A stretch of 64,000 nt of DNA from an uncultured Roseateles sp. (GCF_963422335.1 NZ_OY729424.1:4216001-4280000), one strand, 5' to 3'; shown: positions 16,768-25,832, numbered from the stretch's first letter. Numbers and translations are program-made. The notes: generated by a model not told the origin, from the letters alone.

Positions 16768-17976
16768 ATGAGCCGGTTTGACCTGGTCGTCGTGGGCGCC
16801 GGCGCGGCCGGCCTCTTTTGCGCCGGTATCGCCGGCCAGCGCGGCCTGCGCGTGCTGCTGATCGATCACGCGGACAAACTGGCCGAAAAAATACGCATTT
16901 CCGGCGGCGGACGGGCGAATTTCACCAACCGCGACGCCGGGCCGGCCAACTTCCTGTCCGAAAACCCGAACTTCTGCCGATCGGCGCTGGCCCGCTACAC
17001 GCCAGCCGACTTTGTCGCCCTGGTGCAGCGCCACGGCATTGCCTTCCATGAAAAGCACAAGGGCCAGCTGTTCTGCGATCAATCGGCCGAGCAGCTGATT
17101 GCCATGCTGGTGAGCGAGTGCGAACAGGGCGGCGTGCAGCGCTGGCAGCCCTGCCGGGTGGCGGCGGTGCGCAAGACCGAGGCCGGCTTCGAGCTCGACA
17201 CCGACCGTGGCGCCGTGCAGACCGCCCGCGTGGTGGTGGCCACCGGCGGCCTGTCCATCCCGAAGATAGGCGCCAGCGACTGGGGCCAGCGCCTGGCCCA
17301 GCAGTTCGGCCATCGCATCGTGCCGCTGCGACCTGGCTTGGTGCCGCTGACCTTCGCACTGGCGGCCTGGGGGCCGTTTTCCAATCTGGCGGGCCTGTCG
17401 CTGGAGGTGGAAGTCGCCACCGGCAAGGGCAAGACGCGGGGTCATTTCGTCGAGGATCTGCTGTTCACCCACCGCGGCCTCAGCGGCCCGGCGATTCTGC
17501 AGATATCGAGCTTCTGGGCCGAGGGCCAGCCTCTGACGATAAACCTGGCGCCGAATCAGGATCTGGCCGAGCTGCTGCTGGCGGCCAAGTCCACATCGCG
17601 CCGGCAACTCGGCAACGAATTGGCCGCCCATCTGCCCCAGCGCCTGGCCCAGGCCTGGCTGGAGCTGCAGCGGCTGGACGCCAGCCTGGCCATGCCCCAG
17701 GCCAGGGACAAGGACCTGCAGGCCCTGGCCCGGCGCCTGCAGGCCTGGGAGCTGCAGCCCGACGGCACCGAGGGCTACCGCAAGGCCGAGGTCACGCTGG
17801 GCGGGGTGGACACCCGTGAGCTGAGCTCGCAAAGCATGGAGAGCCAGAAGGTGCCCGGCCTGCATTTCATTGGCGAGGTGGTCGACGTCACCGGCTGGCT
17901 GGGCGGCTACAACTTCCAGTGGGCCTGGGCCAGCGCAGCGGCCTGCGCGCGTGCCCTGCCCCTGCCCGCACAGTGA
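16768..17976 (+). CDS. BaiN/HI0933-family flavoprotein (TIGR03862-like)
   Basis: NAD(P)/FAD-dependent oxidoreductase of 402 residues. The FAD Rossmann motif VVVGAGAAGLFCAGIA is at about 9-24, the family motif ISGGGRANFTN at about 48-58, and the C-terminal FAD-closing motif GEVVDVTGWLGGYNFQWAWASA near 370-392. The true substrate of this subgroup is unknown; it is sometimes called an aminoacetone oxidase-like protein. ATG 16768 is used; an in-frame GTG two codons earlier is possible. It appears monocistronic. Confidence 0.88.
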   Translation: MSRFDLVVVGAGAAGLFCAGIAGQRGLRVLLIDHADKLAEKIRISGGGRANFTNRDAGPANFLSENPNFCRSALARYTPADFVALVQRHGIAFHEKHKGQLFCDQSAEQLIAMLVSECEQGGVQRWQPCRVAAVRKTEAGFELDTDRGAVQTARVVVATGGLSIPKIGASDWGQRLAQQFGHRIVPLRPGLVPLTFALAAWGPFSNLAGLSLEVEVATGKGKTRGHFVEDLLFTHRGLSGPAILQISSFWAEGQPLTINLAPNQDLAELLLAAKSTSRRQLGNELAAHLPQRLAQAWLELQRLDASLAMPQARDKDLQALARRLQAWELQPDGTEGYRKAEVTLGGVDTRELSSQSMESQKVPGLHFIGEVVDVTGWLGGYNFQWAWASAAACARALPLPAQ

Positions 17977-18003
17977 GCTCCTGTCTGTGCTCGGTGGCTC
18001 ATC

Positions 18004-18033
18004 TTGGCAATAGTGCAAAAACAGGGCTATAAT
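18004..18033 (+). promoter_or_regulatory. rpsU promoter
   Basis: TTGGCA at 18004-18009 and a perfect TATAAT at 18028-18033, separated by 18 bases, form a good sigma-70 promoter. It leaves a leader of about 110 bases before the rpsU ATG. Seen directly; activity is inferred. Confidence 0.75.
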
Positions 18034-18152
18034 CCCGCTCTTTGCTGGCAAACCCCGCGCGTCGATTCGGAAGCGGATTCCGGAAATTCCGCTTTAAGAC
18101 AGAAATACTGTCAAGCGAACACCGAGCGCACAACTGAAGGATTTCCCTTTTC

Positions 18153-18365
18153 ATGACCACGATTCGCGTCAAAGAGAACGAGCCGTTCGACGTCGCACTG
18201 CGCCGCTTCAAGCGCACCATTGAAAAACTGGGTCTGCTGACCGAACTGCGCGCACGCGAGTTCTATGAAAAGCCCACCGCTGAACGCAAGCGCAAGAAGG
18301 CAGCCGCCGTCAAGCGCCACTTCAAGCGCGTGCGCAGCATGCAGCTGCCCAAGAAGCTGTACTGA
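18153..18365 (+). CDS. rpsU: 30S ribosomal protein S21
   Basis: Seventy-residue, strongly basic ribosomal protein, complete. It starts MTTIRVKENEPFDVALRRFKR and ends in a Lys/Arg-rich tail (RKKAAAVKRHFKRV) as in other proteobacterial S21 proteins. It binds the 30S platform and helps initiate translation. It has its own promoter upstream and a strong terminator 24 bases downstream. yqeY follows, but dnaG and rpoD, the usual further partners, are absent here. Confidence 0.98.
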   Translation: MTTIRVKENEPFDVALRRFKRTIEKLGLLTELRAREFYEKPTAERKRKKAAAVKRHFKRVRSMQLPKKLY

Positions 18366-18388
18366 TTCGTCAGCGCTTCACGCAGAAT

Positions 18389-18425
18389 AAAGCCCGCACG
18401 GGACGCCGTGGCGGGCTTTTTCTTT
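18389..18425 (+). terminator. Rho-independent terminator of rpsU
   Basis: AAAGCCCGC (18389-18397) pairs with GCGGGCTTT (18411-18419), followed by TTCTTT. It lies between rpsU and yqeY, so S21 can be made from a short transcript while readthrough would supply yqeY. Confidence 0.9.
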
Positions 18426-18462
18426 GCCTGGGCGTCCTCGACATAGCACCTGAAAGCACACC

Positions 18463-18909
18463 ATGAGCCTGAAAGACCAAGTCACCGAAGACATGAAGAA
18501 TGCGATGCGCGCCAAGGACAGCGCGCGCCTGTCGACTATCCGCCTGCTGCTGGCTGCGGTCAAGCAAAAGGAGGTCGATGAACGGGTCGTCGTCGATGAC
18601 GCGGCCCTGATTGCCATCGTCGACAAGCTGATCAAGCAGCGCAAGGACTCGATCAGCCAGTTCAGCGCCGCCGGCCGCCAGGACCTGGCCGACAAGGAAA
18701 GCGCCGAGCTGCTGGTGCTGGAGGCCTATCTGCCGCAGCGCCTGAGCGCCGCCGAGATCGATGCCGAAGTGGCTGCCATCGTCGCCGGCCTGGGCCTCAG
18801 CGGCTCCGGCGCGATGGGCAAGGTGATGGGCGAGGTCAAGGCCAAGCTGGCCGGCAAGGCCGATATGGGCCTGGTCTCCGCCGCCGTCAAGAAGGCACTC
18901 AGCAACTGA
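18463..18909 (+). CDS. GatB/YqeY domain protein
   Basis: Helical protein of 148 residues with the YqeY signature (MSLKDQVTEDMKNAMRAKD, TIRLLLAAVKQKEVDER, LVLEAYLPQRLSAAEI). YqeY resembles the C-terminal tRNA-binding part of amidotransferase subunit GatB but stands alone; its role is unsettled, with tRNA-related functions proposed. It follows rpsU beyond a terminator, a conserved pairing in proteobacteria. All but the terminal region is well matched to the family. Confidence 0.93.
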   Translation: MSLKDQVTEDMKNAMRAKDSARLSTIRLLLAAVKQKEVDERVVVDDAALIAIVDKLIKQRKDSISQFSAAGRQDLADKESAELLVLEAYLPQRLSAAEIDAEVAAIVAGLGLSGSGAMGKVMGEVKAKLAGKADMGLVSAAVKKALSN

Positions 18910-18925
18910 TACGCAAGGTCCGAGC

Positions 18926-19270
18926 ATGCAACTTCCGATCAATCAAATCGCGCCCGATGTCTGCGTTGCCCCCCAGCTGGACGCTGGTGCGATGCAGGCG
19001 CTGGCCGACCTGGGCTTCAAGAGCGTGATCAACAACCGGCCCGACTTCGAGGGCGGCCCGGATCAGCCGACCAGCGCGCAAGTGGAAGCCGCGGCACTTG
19101 CGGCCGGCCTGGAGTACCGCCATCTGCCGGTCAATGGTGCCTACCAGTCGCCCGAAGAGATCGCCCAGTTCCGCGCGCTGCTGGACAGTCTGCCGCGGCC
19201 GCTGCTGGCCTTCTGCCGCAGCGGCGCGCGCTCGACCCGGCTTTACAACGCTGCCATGGCTTCGGCCTAG
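18926..19270 (+). CDS. TIGR01244-family phosphatase/sulfurtransferase-like protein
   Basis: 114 residues. FKSVINNRPDFEGGPDQP and the cysteine loop LAFCRSGARST (C97) match the dual-specificity-phosphatase-like family (TIGR01244, DUF442) often fused to beta-lactamase-like sulfur dioxygenases. It stands alone here, with no metallo-hydrolase partner nearby. The function could be a small sulfurtransferase or phosphatase; the loop is seen, the activity is not known. It lies 16 bases after yqeY and may be cotranscribed. Confidence 0.82.
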   Translation: MQLPINQIAPDVCVAPQLDAGAMQALADLGFKSVINNRPDFEGGPDQPTSAQVEAAALAAGLEYRHLPVNGAYQSPEEIAQFRALLDSLPRPLLAFCRSGARSTRLYNAAMASA

Positions 19271-19401
19271 GATTTCCCCTAGGTTGGGCCTGAGTTCAGG
19301 CGGATGTCAGGCCAAGCCTCTTACATTCCAGGCTGGCTGACTTGCGCTTGGCGCAGGTGGATGGCTGCGCACGGCAGCCCGACAAGAATCAGGAGACACG
19401 G

Positions 19402-19995
19402 GTGACCCCTCTGATCAAACTTTCCAACCTCATCGACGGGCTGACCCGCTTCGTCGGTCGCTGGGTGATCTGGCTGATTTTGGCCTCCACCCTCATCAGT
19501 GCCATCAATGCGGTGGTGCGCAAGACCTTCAACTACAGCTCGAATGCCTTTCTGGAGGTGCAGTGGTATTTGTTCGCCGCCTCCTTCCTGCTTGCGGCCG
19601 GCTACACCCTGCTGAACAACGAGCATGTGCGCATCGATGTGGTGGTGTCGCGCTTCTCCAAACGCGTGCAGACCTGGCTCGACGTGTTCGGCTTCACCGT
19701 GTTTCTGCTGCCTATGTGCATCACGGTGCTGTACCTGGGCATACCGTTCTTTCTGCAGGGCTTCCACTCGAACGAGATGTCATCGAATGCGGGCGGGCTG
19801 ATCCTGTGGCCTGTCTACGCGCTGATGCCGCTGGGCTTCGGCCTGCTGCTGCTGCAGGGGATCAGCGAGCTGATCAAGCGCATCGCTTTCCTGATGGGCC
19901 TGATCGACGACCCGACCAAAAAGGCCGAGACCAAGACGGCCGAAGAAGAACTGGCCGAGGCGATCCGCCAGCTGGCTGAAAAGTCGAAAGCCTGA
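19402..19995 (+). CDS. TRAP transporter small permease (DctQ type)
   Basis: Four-helix membrane subunit of a sodium-driven TRAP uptake system, 197 residues. Helices lie around 20-40, 52-70, 90-112 and 130-155. The conserved FLEVQWYLFAASFLLAAGYTL and NNEHVRIDV motifs are clear. It ends in a charged Lys/Glu tail. The likely start is GTG 19402, with AGGAGA six bases upstream; no ATG fits. The large permease gene follows after 13 bases. It resembles the subunit paired with TakP-type 2-oxoacid receptors. Confidence 0.9.
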   Translation: MTPLIKLSNLIDGLTRFVGRWVIWLILASTLISAINAVVRKTFNYSSNAFLEVQWYLFAASFLLAAGYTLLNNEHVRIDVVVSRFSKRVQTWLDVFGFTVFLLPMCITVLYLGIPFFLQGFHSNEMSSNAGGLILWPVYALMPLGFGLLLLQGISELIKRIAFLMGLIDDPTKKAETKTAEEELAEAIRQLAEKSKA

Positions 19996-20008
19996 GGGAG
20001 CGGAACGC

Positions 20009-21793
20009 ATGGAATTCTTCACCTCCAACCTCGCCCCCATCATGTTCGCGGGGCTGATCGTGTTCCTGCTGATGGGCTTCCCGGTGGCGTTCAGCCTCGG
20101 CGCCTGCGGCCTGTTCTTCGGTTTCATCGGCATCGAGCTGGGCGTGCTGCCAGCCTCGCTGATGCAGGCCCTGCCCTTGCGCATTTTCGGCATCATGCGC
20201 AACGACACCCTGCTGGCAATTCCGTTCTTCACCCTGATGGGGCTGATACTCGAACGCTCGGGTATGGCCGAGGATCTGCTCGACACGATAGGCCAGTTGT
20301 TTGGACCGATCCGCGGCGGCCTGGCCTTCGCGGTGATCTTCGTCGGCGCGCTGCTGGCGGCCACCACCGGCGTCGTTGCGGCCTCGGTGATCTCGATGGG
20401 CCTGATCTCGCTGCCCATCATGCTGCGTTACGGCTATGACAGGCGCATCGCTTCTGGCGTGATCGCCGCCTCGGGCACGCTGGCGCAGATCATTCCGCCC
20501 TCGCTGGTGCTGATCATCCTGGCCGACCAGCTGGGCCGCAGCGTCGGTGACATGTACAAGGGCGCCTTCATACCCGGCTTCGCGCTGACCGGCTTTTATG
20601 CGCTGTTCATCATCGGCGTGGCGATCTTCCGGCCCAAGTGGGTGCCGGCCCTGCCGCTGGAAGCACGCACGATACGCGAGGACGATGGCAAGAGCGGCCT
20701 GCTGTCGCTGTTGCTGCTGACGATCGCCTCCACCGCCATCGCCATCTATTTCGGTGAGCACTATGCCGATGTGCTGAGCTGGTGGAAGGGCGAGAAGGTC
20801 GAGTCTGTCGCCACCGACGAAACCATCGTCGTGTCGCTGTGCGCCGGCGTGATGCTGGCCTTCCTGATTGCCGTCGTCAACAAGGTCACGCGCCTGAATC
20901 TGCTGTCGAAGATGGCCGAGCGGGTGACCTTTGTGCTGATCCCGCCGCTGCTGCTGATCTTCCTGGTGCTGGGCACGATCTTCCTGGGCATTGCGACGCC
21001 GACCGAGGGCGGCGCGATGGGCGCCACCGGTGCACTGATCATGGCGCTGGCCCGTGGCCGCCTGAGCTTTGCCCTGGTCAAGCAGGCTTTGAATGTGACC
21101 ACCAAGCTGTCGTGCTTCGTGGTCTTCATCCTGGTCGGCTCCACCGTGTTCAGCCTGGTGTTTCAGGGCGTGGACGGCCCGCGCTGGGTCGAGCATCTGC
21201 TGGGCAATCTGCCCGGTGGCCAGCTGGGCTTCCTGATCGTGGTCAACATCATGATCTTCTTCCTCGCCTTCTTCCTGGACTTCTTCGAGCTGTCCTTCAT
21301 CGTCGTGCCCTTGCTGGCGCCGGTGGCGGAGAAGCTGGGCATAGACCTGATCTGGTTCGGCGTGCTGCTGGGCGTGAACATGCAGACCTCGTTCATGCAC
21401 CCGCCTTTCGGTTTCGCGTTGTTCTATCTGCGCAGCGTGGCACCGAACAAGGAGTACACCGACAAGCTGACGAAGAAGCTGATCCCGCCGGTGACGACGA
21501 TGCAGATCTACTGGGGCGCCGTGCCCTTTGTGCTGATCCAGATCGTGATGGTGGCGCTGATCATCATCTTCCCGGGCATCGTCTCCAGCGGCCTCGACAA
21601 GAAGGAGGTCTACGACATGGAGAAGGTGCAGCGCGAGATGGAGGCCAATATGCCGGCCCCCGATCAGAGCACGCCGCTGGCCGCGCCGGAGGCGGGCGCA
21701 TCGGAGGCCGAGGGCGCTGCCTCGGATGCGGCGAAGACCGAGGACGACCCGATGAAGGCGCTGCAGGATTCGATGGCTGCGCCGAAGAAGTAG
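20009..21793 (+). CDS. TRAP transporter large permease (DctM type, long form)
   Basis: Main transport subunit of the TRAP system, 594 residues and thus longer than the roughly 430 usual for DctM. The extra length is an insertion at about 225-305 that includes further hydrophobic segments, and an Ala/Pro/Asp-rich cytoplasmic tail (about 545-594). DctM signatures are present: IMFAGLIVFLLMGFPVAFSLG, ATTGVVAASVISMGLISLP and TPTEGGAMGATGA. Such long forms are typical of TakM-type 2-oxoacid/mannitol transporters. The gene ends at a terminator shared with the convergent receptor gene. Confidence 0.9.
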   Translation: MEFFTSNLAPIMFAGLIVFLLMGFPVAFSLGACGLFFGFIGIELGVLPASLMQALPLRIFGIMRNDTLLAIPFFTLMGLILERSGMAEDLLDTIGQLFGPIRGGLAFAVIFVGALLAATTGVVAASVISMGLISLPIMLRYGYDRRIASGVIAASGTLAQIIPPSLVLIILADQLGRSVGDMYKGAFIPGFALTGFYALFIIGVAIFRPKWVPALPLEARTIREDDGKSGLLSLLLLTIASTAIAIYFGEHYADVLSWWKGEKVESVATDETIVVSLCAGVMLAFLIAVVNKVTRLNLLSKMAERVTFVLIPPLLLIFLVLGTIFLGIATPTEGGAMGATGALIMALARGRLSFALVKQALNVTTKLSCFVVFILVGSTVFSLVFQGVDGPRWVEHLLGNLPGGQLGFLIVVNIMIFFLAFFLDFFELSFIVVPLLAPVAEKLGIDLIWFGVLLGVNMQTSFMHPPFGFALFYLRSVAPNKEYTDKLTKKLIPPVTTMQIYWGAVPFVLIQIVMVALIIIFPGIVSSGLDKKEVYDMEKVQREMEANMPAPDQSTPLAAPEAGASEAEGAASDAAKTEDDPMKALQDSMAAPKK

Positions 21794-21817
21794 GCCAACA
21801 AGCGACAGCAACAATAG

Positions 21818-21846
21818 AAAGGGCGCCCTGCGAGGGCGCCCTTTTT
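21818..21846. terminator. Bidirectional terminator between TRAP permease and receptor genes
   Basis: AAAGGGCGCCC (21818-21828) pairs with GGGCGCCCTTT (21834-21844), with a T run on the plus strand and a shorter TTTCT run on the minus strand. It lies between two convergent genes, so it probably ends both transcripts. Confidence 0.88.
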
Positions 21847-21868
21847 CATGGTGAGGCCAAGGCTCTGA

Positions 21869-22954
21869 TCAGAGCTTCTGCGCCGCCATGAAGGAGTCGA
21901 AGCGGTTCTCCGCGAAGCGGAACCACAACACCTGGTCACGCTGGAAGGCGCGCAGGTCGGCGTAGATCTTCTTCCACTCGGGGCTCTTGGCGTCGTTGGC
22001 GGCAAACACCTCCATCGAAGCCTTGAACGAGGCGTCCAGCACCGCTTGCGAGAAGGGCAGCACCTTGGTCTTGGCGGCCACCAGCTGCTTCAGCGCGTTC
22101 GGGTTCAGCGCGTCGTACTTGGCCAGCATGTCCGAGCTGGCCACGGCCGATGCGGCTTCCACGATGGCCTTGTTCTCGGCCGACAGGCCGTCGAAGGCCT
22201 TCTGGTTGATGAAGAAGTCGACCTCGGGGCCGCCCTCCCACCAGCCGGGGTAGTAGTAGAACGGCGCGACCTTGTTGAAGCCCAGCTTCTGGTCATCATA
22301 GGGACCGACCCACTCGGCGGCGTCGATCGTGCCCTTCTCCAGTGCCTGGTAGATCTCGCCACCAGGAATGCTTTGCGGCACGGCGCCGAGCTTTTGCATC
22401 ACCTCGCCGACCAGGCCGCCACCGAGCCGCATCTTCAGGCCCTTGAAGTCGGCCACCGACTTGATCTCCTTGCGGAACCAGCCACCCATCTGGGTGCCGG
22501 TGTTGCCGCCGGCCAGGCTCAGCATGTTGTAGTTCGCGTAGAACTCGTTCATCAGCTTGCGGCCGTTGCCGTGCATCATCCACGCCGTCATCTGGCGTGC
22601 ATTGAGGCCGAACGGAATTGCCGAGCCCAGCGCGAACGCCGGGTTCTTGCCGTAGAAGTAGTAGGGCACGGTGTGGCACATCTCGACCGTGCCGTTCTGC
22701 ACGCCATCGACCACGCCGAACGGCGGCATCAGTTCGCCGCCGGAGTGCACCGAGATTTCAAACTTCCCGCCCGACATGGCCTTGACGGCCTTGGCAAACA
22801 CTTCGGCGCCGCCGTAAATGGTGTCCAGCGATTTGGGGAAGCTGGACGCCAGACGCCAACGTAGGGCGGTCTGGGCATGCACGGCTGGCGCAATACCTGC
22901 GGCCAGCACACCGGCGAGGCCGGCTTGTCGAACAAAGGAACGACGTTCCATCAT
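21869..22954 (-). CDS. takP: TRAP transporter substrate-binding protein, TakP-like (2-oxoacid receptor)
   Basis: Periplasmic receptor of 361 residues. The N-terminus MMERRSFVRQAGLAGVLAAGIAPAVHA is a twin-arginine signal with AHA-type cleavage before QTALRWRLASSFPKSLDTIYGG. The mature protein shares many motifs with Rhodobacter TakP, including CHTVPYYFYGK, GNTGTQMGGWFRKEI, GGEIYQALEKGTIDAAEWVGPYDD and YYYPGWWEGGPEVDFF. TakP binds pyruvate and other 2-oxoacids with sodium, so a keto-acid substrate is likely. ATG 22954 or 22951 are both possible; AAGGAG lies five bases before the first. It is convergent with its permease genes. Confidence 0.9.
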   Translation of the reverse strand: MMERRSFVRQAGLAGVLAAGIAPAVHAQTALRWRLASSFPKSLDTIYGGAEVFAKAVKAMSGGKFEISVHSGGELMPPFGVVDGVQNGTVEMCHTVPYYFYGKNPAFALGSAIPFGLNARQMTAWMMHGNGRKLMNEFYANYNMLSLAGGNTGTQMGGWFRKEIKSVADFKGLKMRLGGGLVGEVMQKLGAVPQSIPGGEIYQALEKGTIDAAEWVGPYDDQKLGFNKVAPFYYYPGWWEGGPEVDFFINQKAFDGLSAENKAIVEAASAVASSDMLAKYDALNPNALKQLVAAKTKVLPFSQAVLDASFKASMEVFAANDAKSPEWKKIYADLRAFQRDQVLWFRFAENRFDSFMAAQKL

Positions 22955-23145
22955 GAACACTCCTTGGGGGATAAATACGATAAGCGGAAACGATTCTAGG
23001 ATCGCGATACCCCGCACCTACCCGGGTAAACCCCTGAAGGCGGACCGATAGTGCAGCGAGCGGCGGGGCACAGGCCCGGCTCGATCCGAAGCCATCGAAA
23101 TACTGTGCGAATGTCGTTCCGCGGCGCCTCGCCGTCAGCGAGTCG

Positions 23146-24546
23146 TCAGCTTCCGGCCAGCTTCATTTTCTCGATCAGGATCGAGCCCGTGGTCTTGGTA
23201 CCCAGGGTGTAGCGATCGGCGCCCACGGCGACGATCTGCTTGAACATATCGGGCAGATTGCCGGCGATGGTGATCTCCTCGACCGGGTACTGGATGCGCC
23301 CATCCTCGACCCAGTAGCCACTGGCGCCACGCGAGTAGTCGCCGGTCACGTAGTTGACACCCTGGCCCATCAGCTCGGTGACGAACAGGCCGCGGTGCAG
23401 CTTGCGCAGCATCGCCTCCAGGTCATCGCCCGGTGCCGTGAGGCGGCTGGTCAGGCTCAGATTGTGCGAGCCGCCGGCATGGCCGGTGGTGCGCAGGCCC
23501 AGCTTGCGGGCCGAGTAGGTGGACAGGAAATAGCCCTGCACCACGCCGGCCTCGACGACCGTGCGTGCGCGGGTGATCACGCCCTCGTCGTCGAACGGCG
23601 AGCTGCCCTTGCCCTTGAGCAGATGCGGGTCTTCCGCCACGTCGATATGCGGGGCCAGCACCTGCTTGCCGGCGCAGTCGACCAAAAAGGTGGCCTTGCG
23701 GTACAGCGCGCCGCCGCTGGTGGCCTGAACGTAGGCGCCGAGAAGGCCGGCCGCCACGGTGGACTCGAACAGCACCGGCACTTCGCCGGTGGGCACACGG
23801 CGGGCCTTCAGGCGCGACAGCGCGCGCTCGGCGGCGTAGCGGCCCACCGCCTCGGGCGAAGCCAGTTCCTGCGCGTCGCGCATCGAGCTGTACCAGGCAT
23901 CACGTTGCATGCCATCGCCGCGCCCGGCGATGGGCGCCACCGACAGCGAATGCCGCGAGCTGGCATAGCCGCCGCGAAAGCCGCGCGAGTTGCCGGTGAT
24001 GAAGTGCGATTGCTGCGCCGACACGCCGGCGCCCTCGGAGTTGGTGATGCGCTTGTCCACGCCAAAGGCCGCGGCCTCGCAGCGCATGGCGATCTGCGCA
24101 GCCTGCTCGGCGGTGATGGCCCAGGGGTGGAACAGGTCGAGGTCGGGGCGGAGCTTGTCGTCCAGGGCCAGGTCTTGATCGTCGGGCAGGCCGGCCATCT
24201 CGTCCTCGGCGGTGAAGCGGGCGATGTCGTAGGCCGCGCGCACCGTGTCTTCCAGCGCCTTGCGCGAGAAGTCCGAGGTGCCGGCATTGCCGCGGCGCTG
24301 GCCCAGGTAGACGGTCACGCCCAGGGATTTGTCGCGGTTGCGCTCGACGTTCTCCAGCTCGCCCTTGCGGGTTGAGACCGACAGCCCCACGCCTTCGGAC
24401 GCTTCGGCCGCCGCGTCGGAGGCCCCCAGCGTCTTGGCATAGGCCAGCGCATCGTCCACCAGTTGCTGGAACTGCGCGGGAGACCAGGCAAAGCCGCTGT
24501 CGGCGCGCGAGGAAACGGAAGGGGTCTTCTTGGAGGGTCGTGACAT
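23146..24546 (-). CDS. pmbA: Metalloprotease PmbA (TldE)
   Basis: Subunit of the TldD/TldE protease that processes modified peptides such as microcins and degrades unfolded or antitoxin peptides. The 466 residues match the family, with the PmbA core VSTRKGELENVERNRDKSLGVTVY and the C-terminal NYVTGDYSRGASGYWVEDG and TTGSILIEKM motifs. TldE itself lacks the HExxxH zinc site; TldD, which carries it, is not in this window. ATG 24546 was preferred to the open frame 12 codons upstream. It is divergent from darP, a conserved neighbour pair. Confidence 0.93.
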   Translation of the reverse strand: MSRPSKKTPSVSSRADSGFAWSPAQFQQLVDDALAYAKTLGASDAAAEASEGVGLSVSTRKGELENVERNRDKSLGVTVYLGQRRGNAGTSDFSRKALEDTVRAAYDIARFTAEDEMAGLPDDQDLALDDKLRPDLDLFHPWAITAEQAAQIAMRCEAAAFGVDKRITNSEGAGVSAQQSHFITGNSRGFRGGYASSRHSLSVAPIAGRGDGMQRDAWYSSMRDAQELASPEAVGRYAAERALSRLKARRVPTGEVPVLFESTVAAGLLGAYVQATSGGALYRKATFLVDCAGKQVLAPHIDVAEDPHLLKGKGSSPFDDEGVITRARTVVEAGVVQGYFLSTYSARKLGLRTTGHAGGSHNLSLTSRLTAPGDDLEAMLRKLHRGLFVTELMGQGVNYVTGDYSRGASGYWVEDGRIQYPVEEITIAGNLPDMFKQIVAVGADRYTLGTKTTGSILIEKMKLAGS

Positions 24547-24679
24547 GGTTGCCTGGGCAGCGATGGGATCAACCGGCATCATACCCAGGCGGATCGCAGA
24601 TAGACCCGCTTGGTATCATCCGTCCCTCCCCGCTGGCCCCCTGTCCGACTTCACGCGAAGCCGGCGCTTGACCGAATCC

Positions 24680-25252
24680 ATGAAAAGCCCACCTACCTAT
24701 CAAGCGTCCGAGAACCCGTTCGACGACGAACGTCCCAGCAAGACCAAGATGAAACAGGCCTCGCACGAGTTGCAGGCCCTGGGCGAAGACCTGGTCAGCC
24801 TGCCCGACAGCCGCATCGCACCGCTGAACCTCAGCGAGACCCTGCTGGCCGCGATCCAGGAATACCGCCGCACCCGCTCGCACGAGGGCAAGCGCCGCCA
24901 GATGCAGTTCATCGGCAAGCTGATGCGCCACACCGATGCCGAGCCGATACGCGAGGCGGTGGCGGCGATGAAGCTGGGCGTGGCCCGCAATGCGCTGGAG
25001 CTGCATGAGGCCGAACGCTGGCGCGCCGAGCTGATCGCCAGCGACGACGCGCTGACCCGCTGGATGGCCGAGTTCCCCGCCACCGATGCGCAGCAGCTGC
25101 GCAGCGTCGTGCGCTCGGCCCGCAAGGATGCCTCGCTGGTGCCCGAGAAGCGCAGCGGCCGCGCCTACCGCGAGCTGTTCCAGCTGATCAAGCAGGCGCA
25201 GGTCGAGGCCGCCGGCGAAGAAGCGCATCAGGACGAGCCCGGCGATGAGTGA
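24680..25252 (+). CDS. darP: Ribosome-associated protein DarP (YjgA)
   Basis: Large-subunit assembly factor of 190 residues that binds the peptidyl transferase region during late 50S maturation. Family features include ENPFDDERPSKTKMKQASHELQALGEDLVSL, the Arg-rich helix YRRTRSHEGKRRQMQFIGKLMR, and a C-terminal RKDASLVPEKRSGRAYRELFQLIK. The start ATG at 24680 gives MKSPPTYQ; the open frame continues upstream but without family similarity. Its last 8 bases overlap mogA. Confidence 0.92.
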   Translation: MKSPPTYQASENPFDDERPSKTKMKQASHELQALGEDLVSLPDSRIAPLNLSETLLAAIQEYRRTRSHEGKRRQMQFIGKLMRHTDAEPIREAVAAMKLGVARNALELHEAERWRAELIASDDALTRWMAEFPATDAQQLRSVVRSARKDASLVPEKRSGRAYRELFQLIKQAQVEAAGEEAHQDEPGDE

Positions 25253-25832
25253 GGTGTTCGAGCCGGTACGCATAGGCCTGGTCTCGGTCAGCGACCGTGC
25301 CTCGACCGGCGTCTACGAAGACAAGGGCCTGCCCGCGCTGCGCGACTGGTTGACGCGCGCGTTGCGCAATCCGATCAGCTTCGAGACCCGGCTGATCCCG
25401 GACGAGCAGGCCGTCATCAGCGCCGCGCTGATCGAGCTGGTGGACCAGACGCACTGCCATCTGGTGCTGACCACCGGCGGCACCGGCCCGGCGCTGCGTG
25501 ACGTCACGCCCGAGGCCACCTTGGCCGTGGCCGACAAGGTGATGCCCGGTTTCGGCGAGCAGATGCGCCAGATCAGCCTCAACTTCGTGCCGACGGCCAT
25601 CCTGTCGCGCCAGGTGGCCGTCATTCGCAAGCAGGCCTTGATCATCAACCTGCCCGGCCAGCCCAAGTCGATTGCCGAGACCCTGGAAGGCCTGCCGCAA
25701 GCCACGCCGCCGGTGCCGGGCATCTTCGCCGCCGTGCCCTATTGCCTGGACCTGATTGGCGCGCCCTACCTCGAAACCGACGAGGCCGTGGTCAAGGCCT
25801 TCAGGCCGAAATCGGCCATCAGGCCTCGCTGA
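25245..25832 (+). CDS. mogA: Molybdopterin adenylyltransferase MogA
   Basis: Adenylylates molybdopterin before molybdate insertion in Moco synthesis. The 195 residues have the MogA/MoaB signature TTGGTGPALRDVTPEAT and the N-terminal IGLVSVSDRASTGVYEDKG. The C-terminal NLPGQPKSIAETLEG is the MPT-binding loop. It overlaps darP by 8 bases. No other Moco genes are in the window, so its regulation by molybdate cannot be judged. Confidence 0.94.
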   Translation: MSEVFEPVRIGLVSVSDRASTGVYEDKGLPALRDWLTRALRNPISFETRLIPDEQAVISAALIELVDQTHCHLVLTTGGTGPALRDVTPEATLAVADKVMPGFGEQMRQISLNFVPTAILSRQVAVIRKQALIINLPGQPKSIAETLEGLPQATPPVPGIFAAVPYCLDLIGAPYLETDEAVVKAFRPKSAIRPR

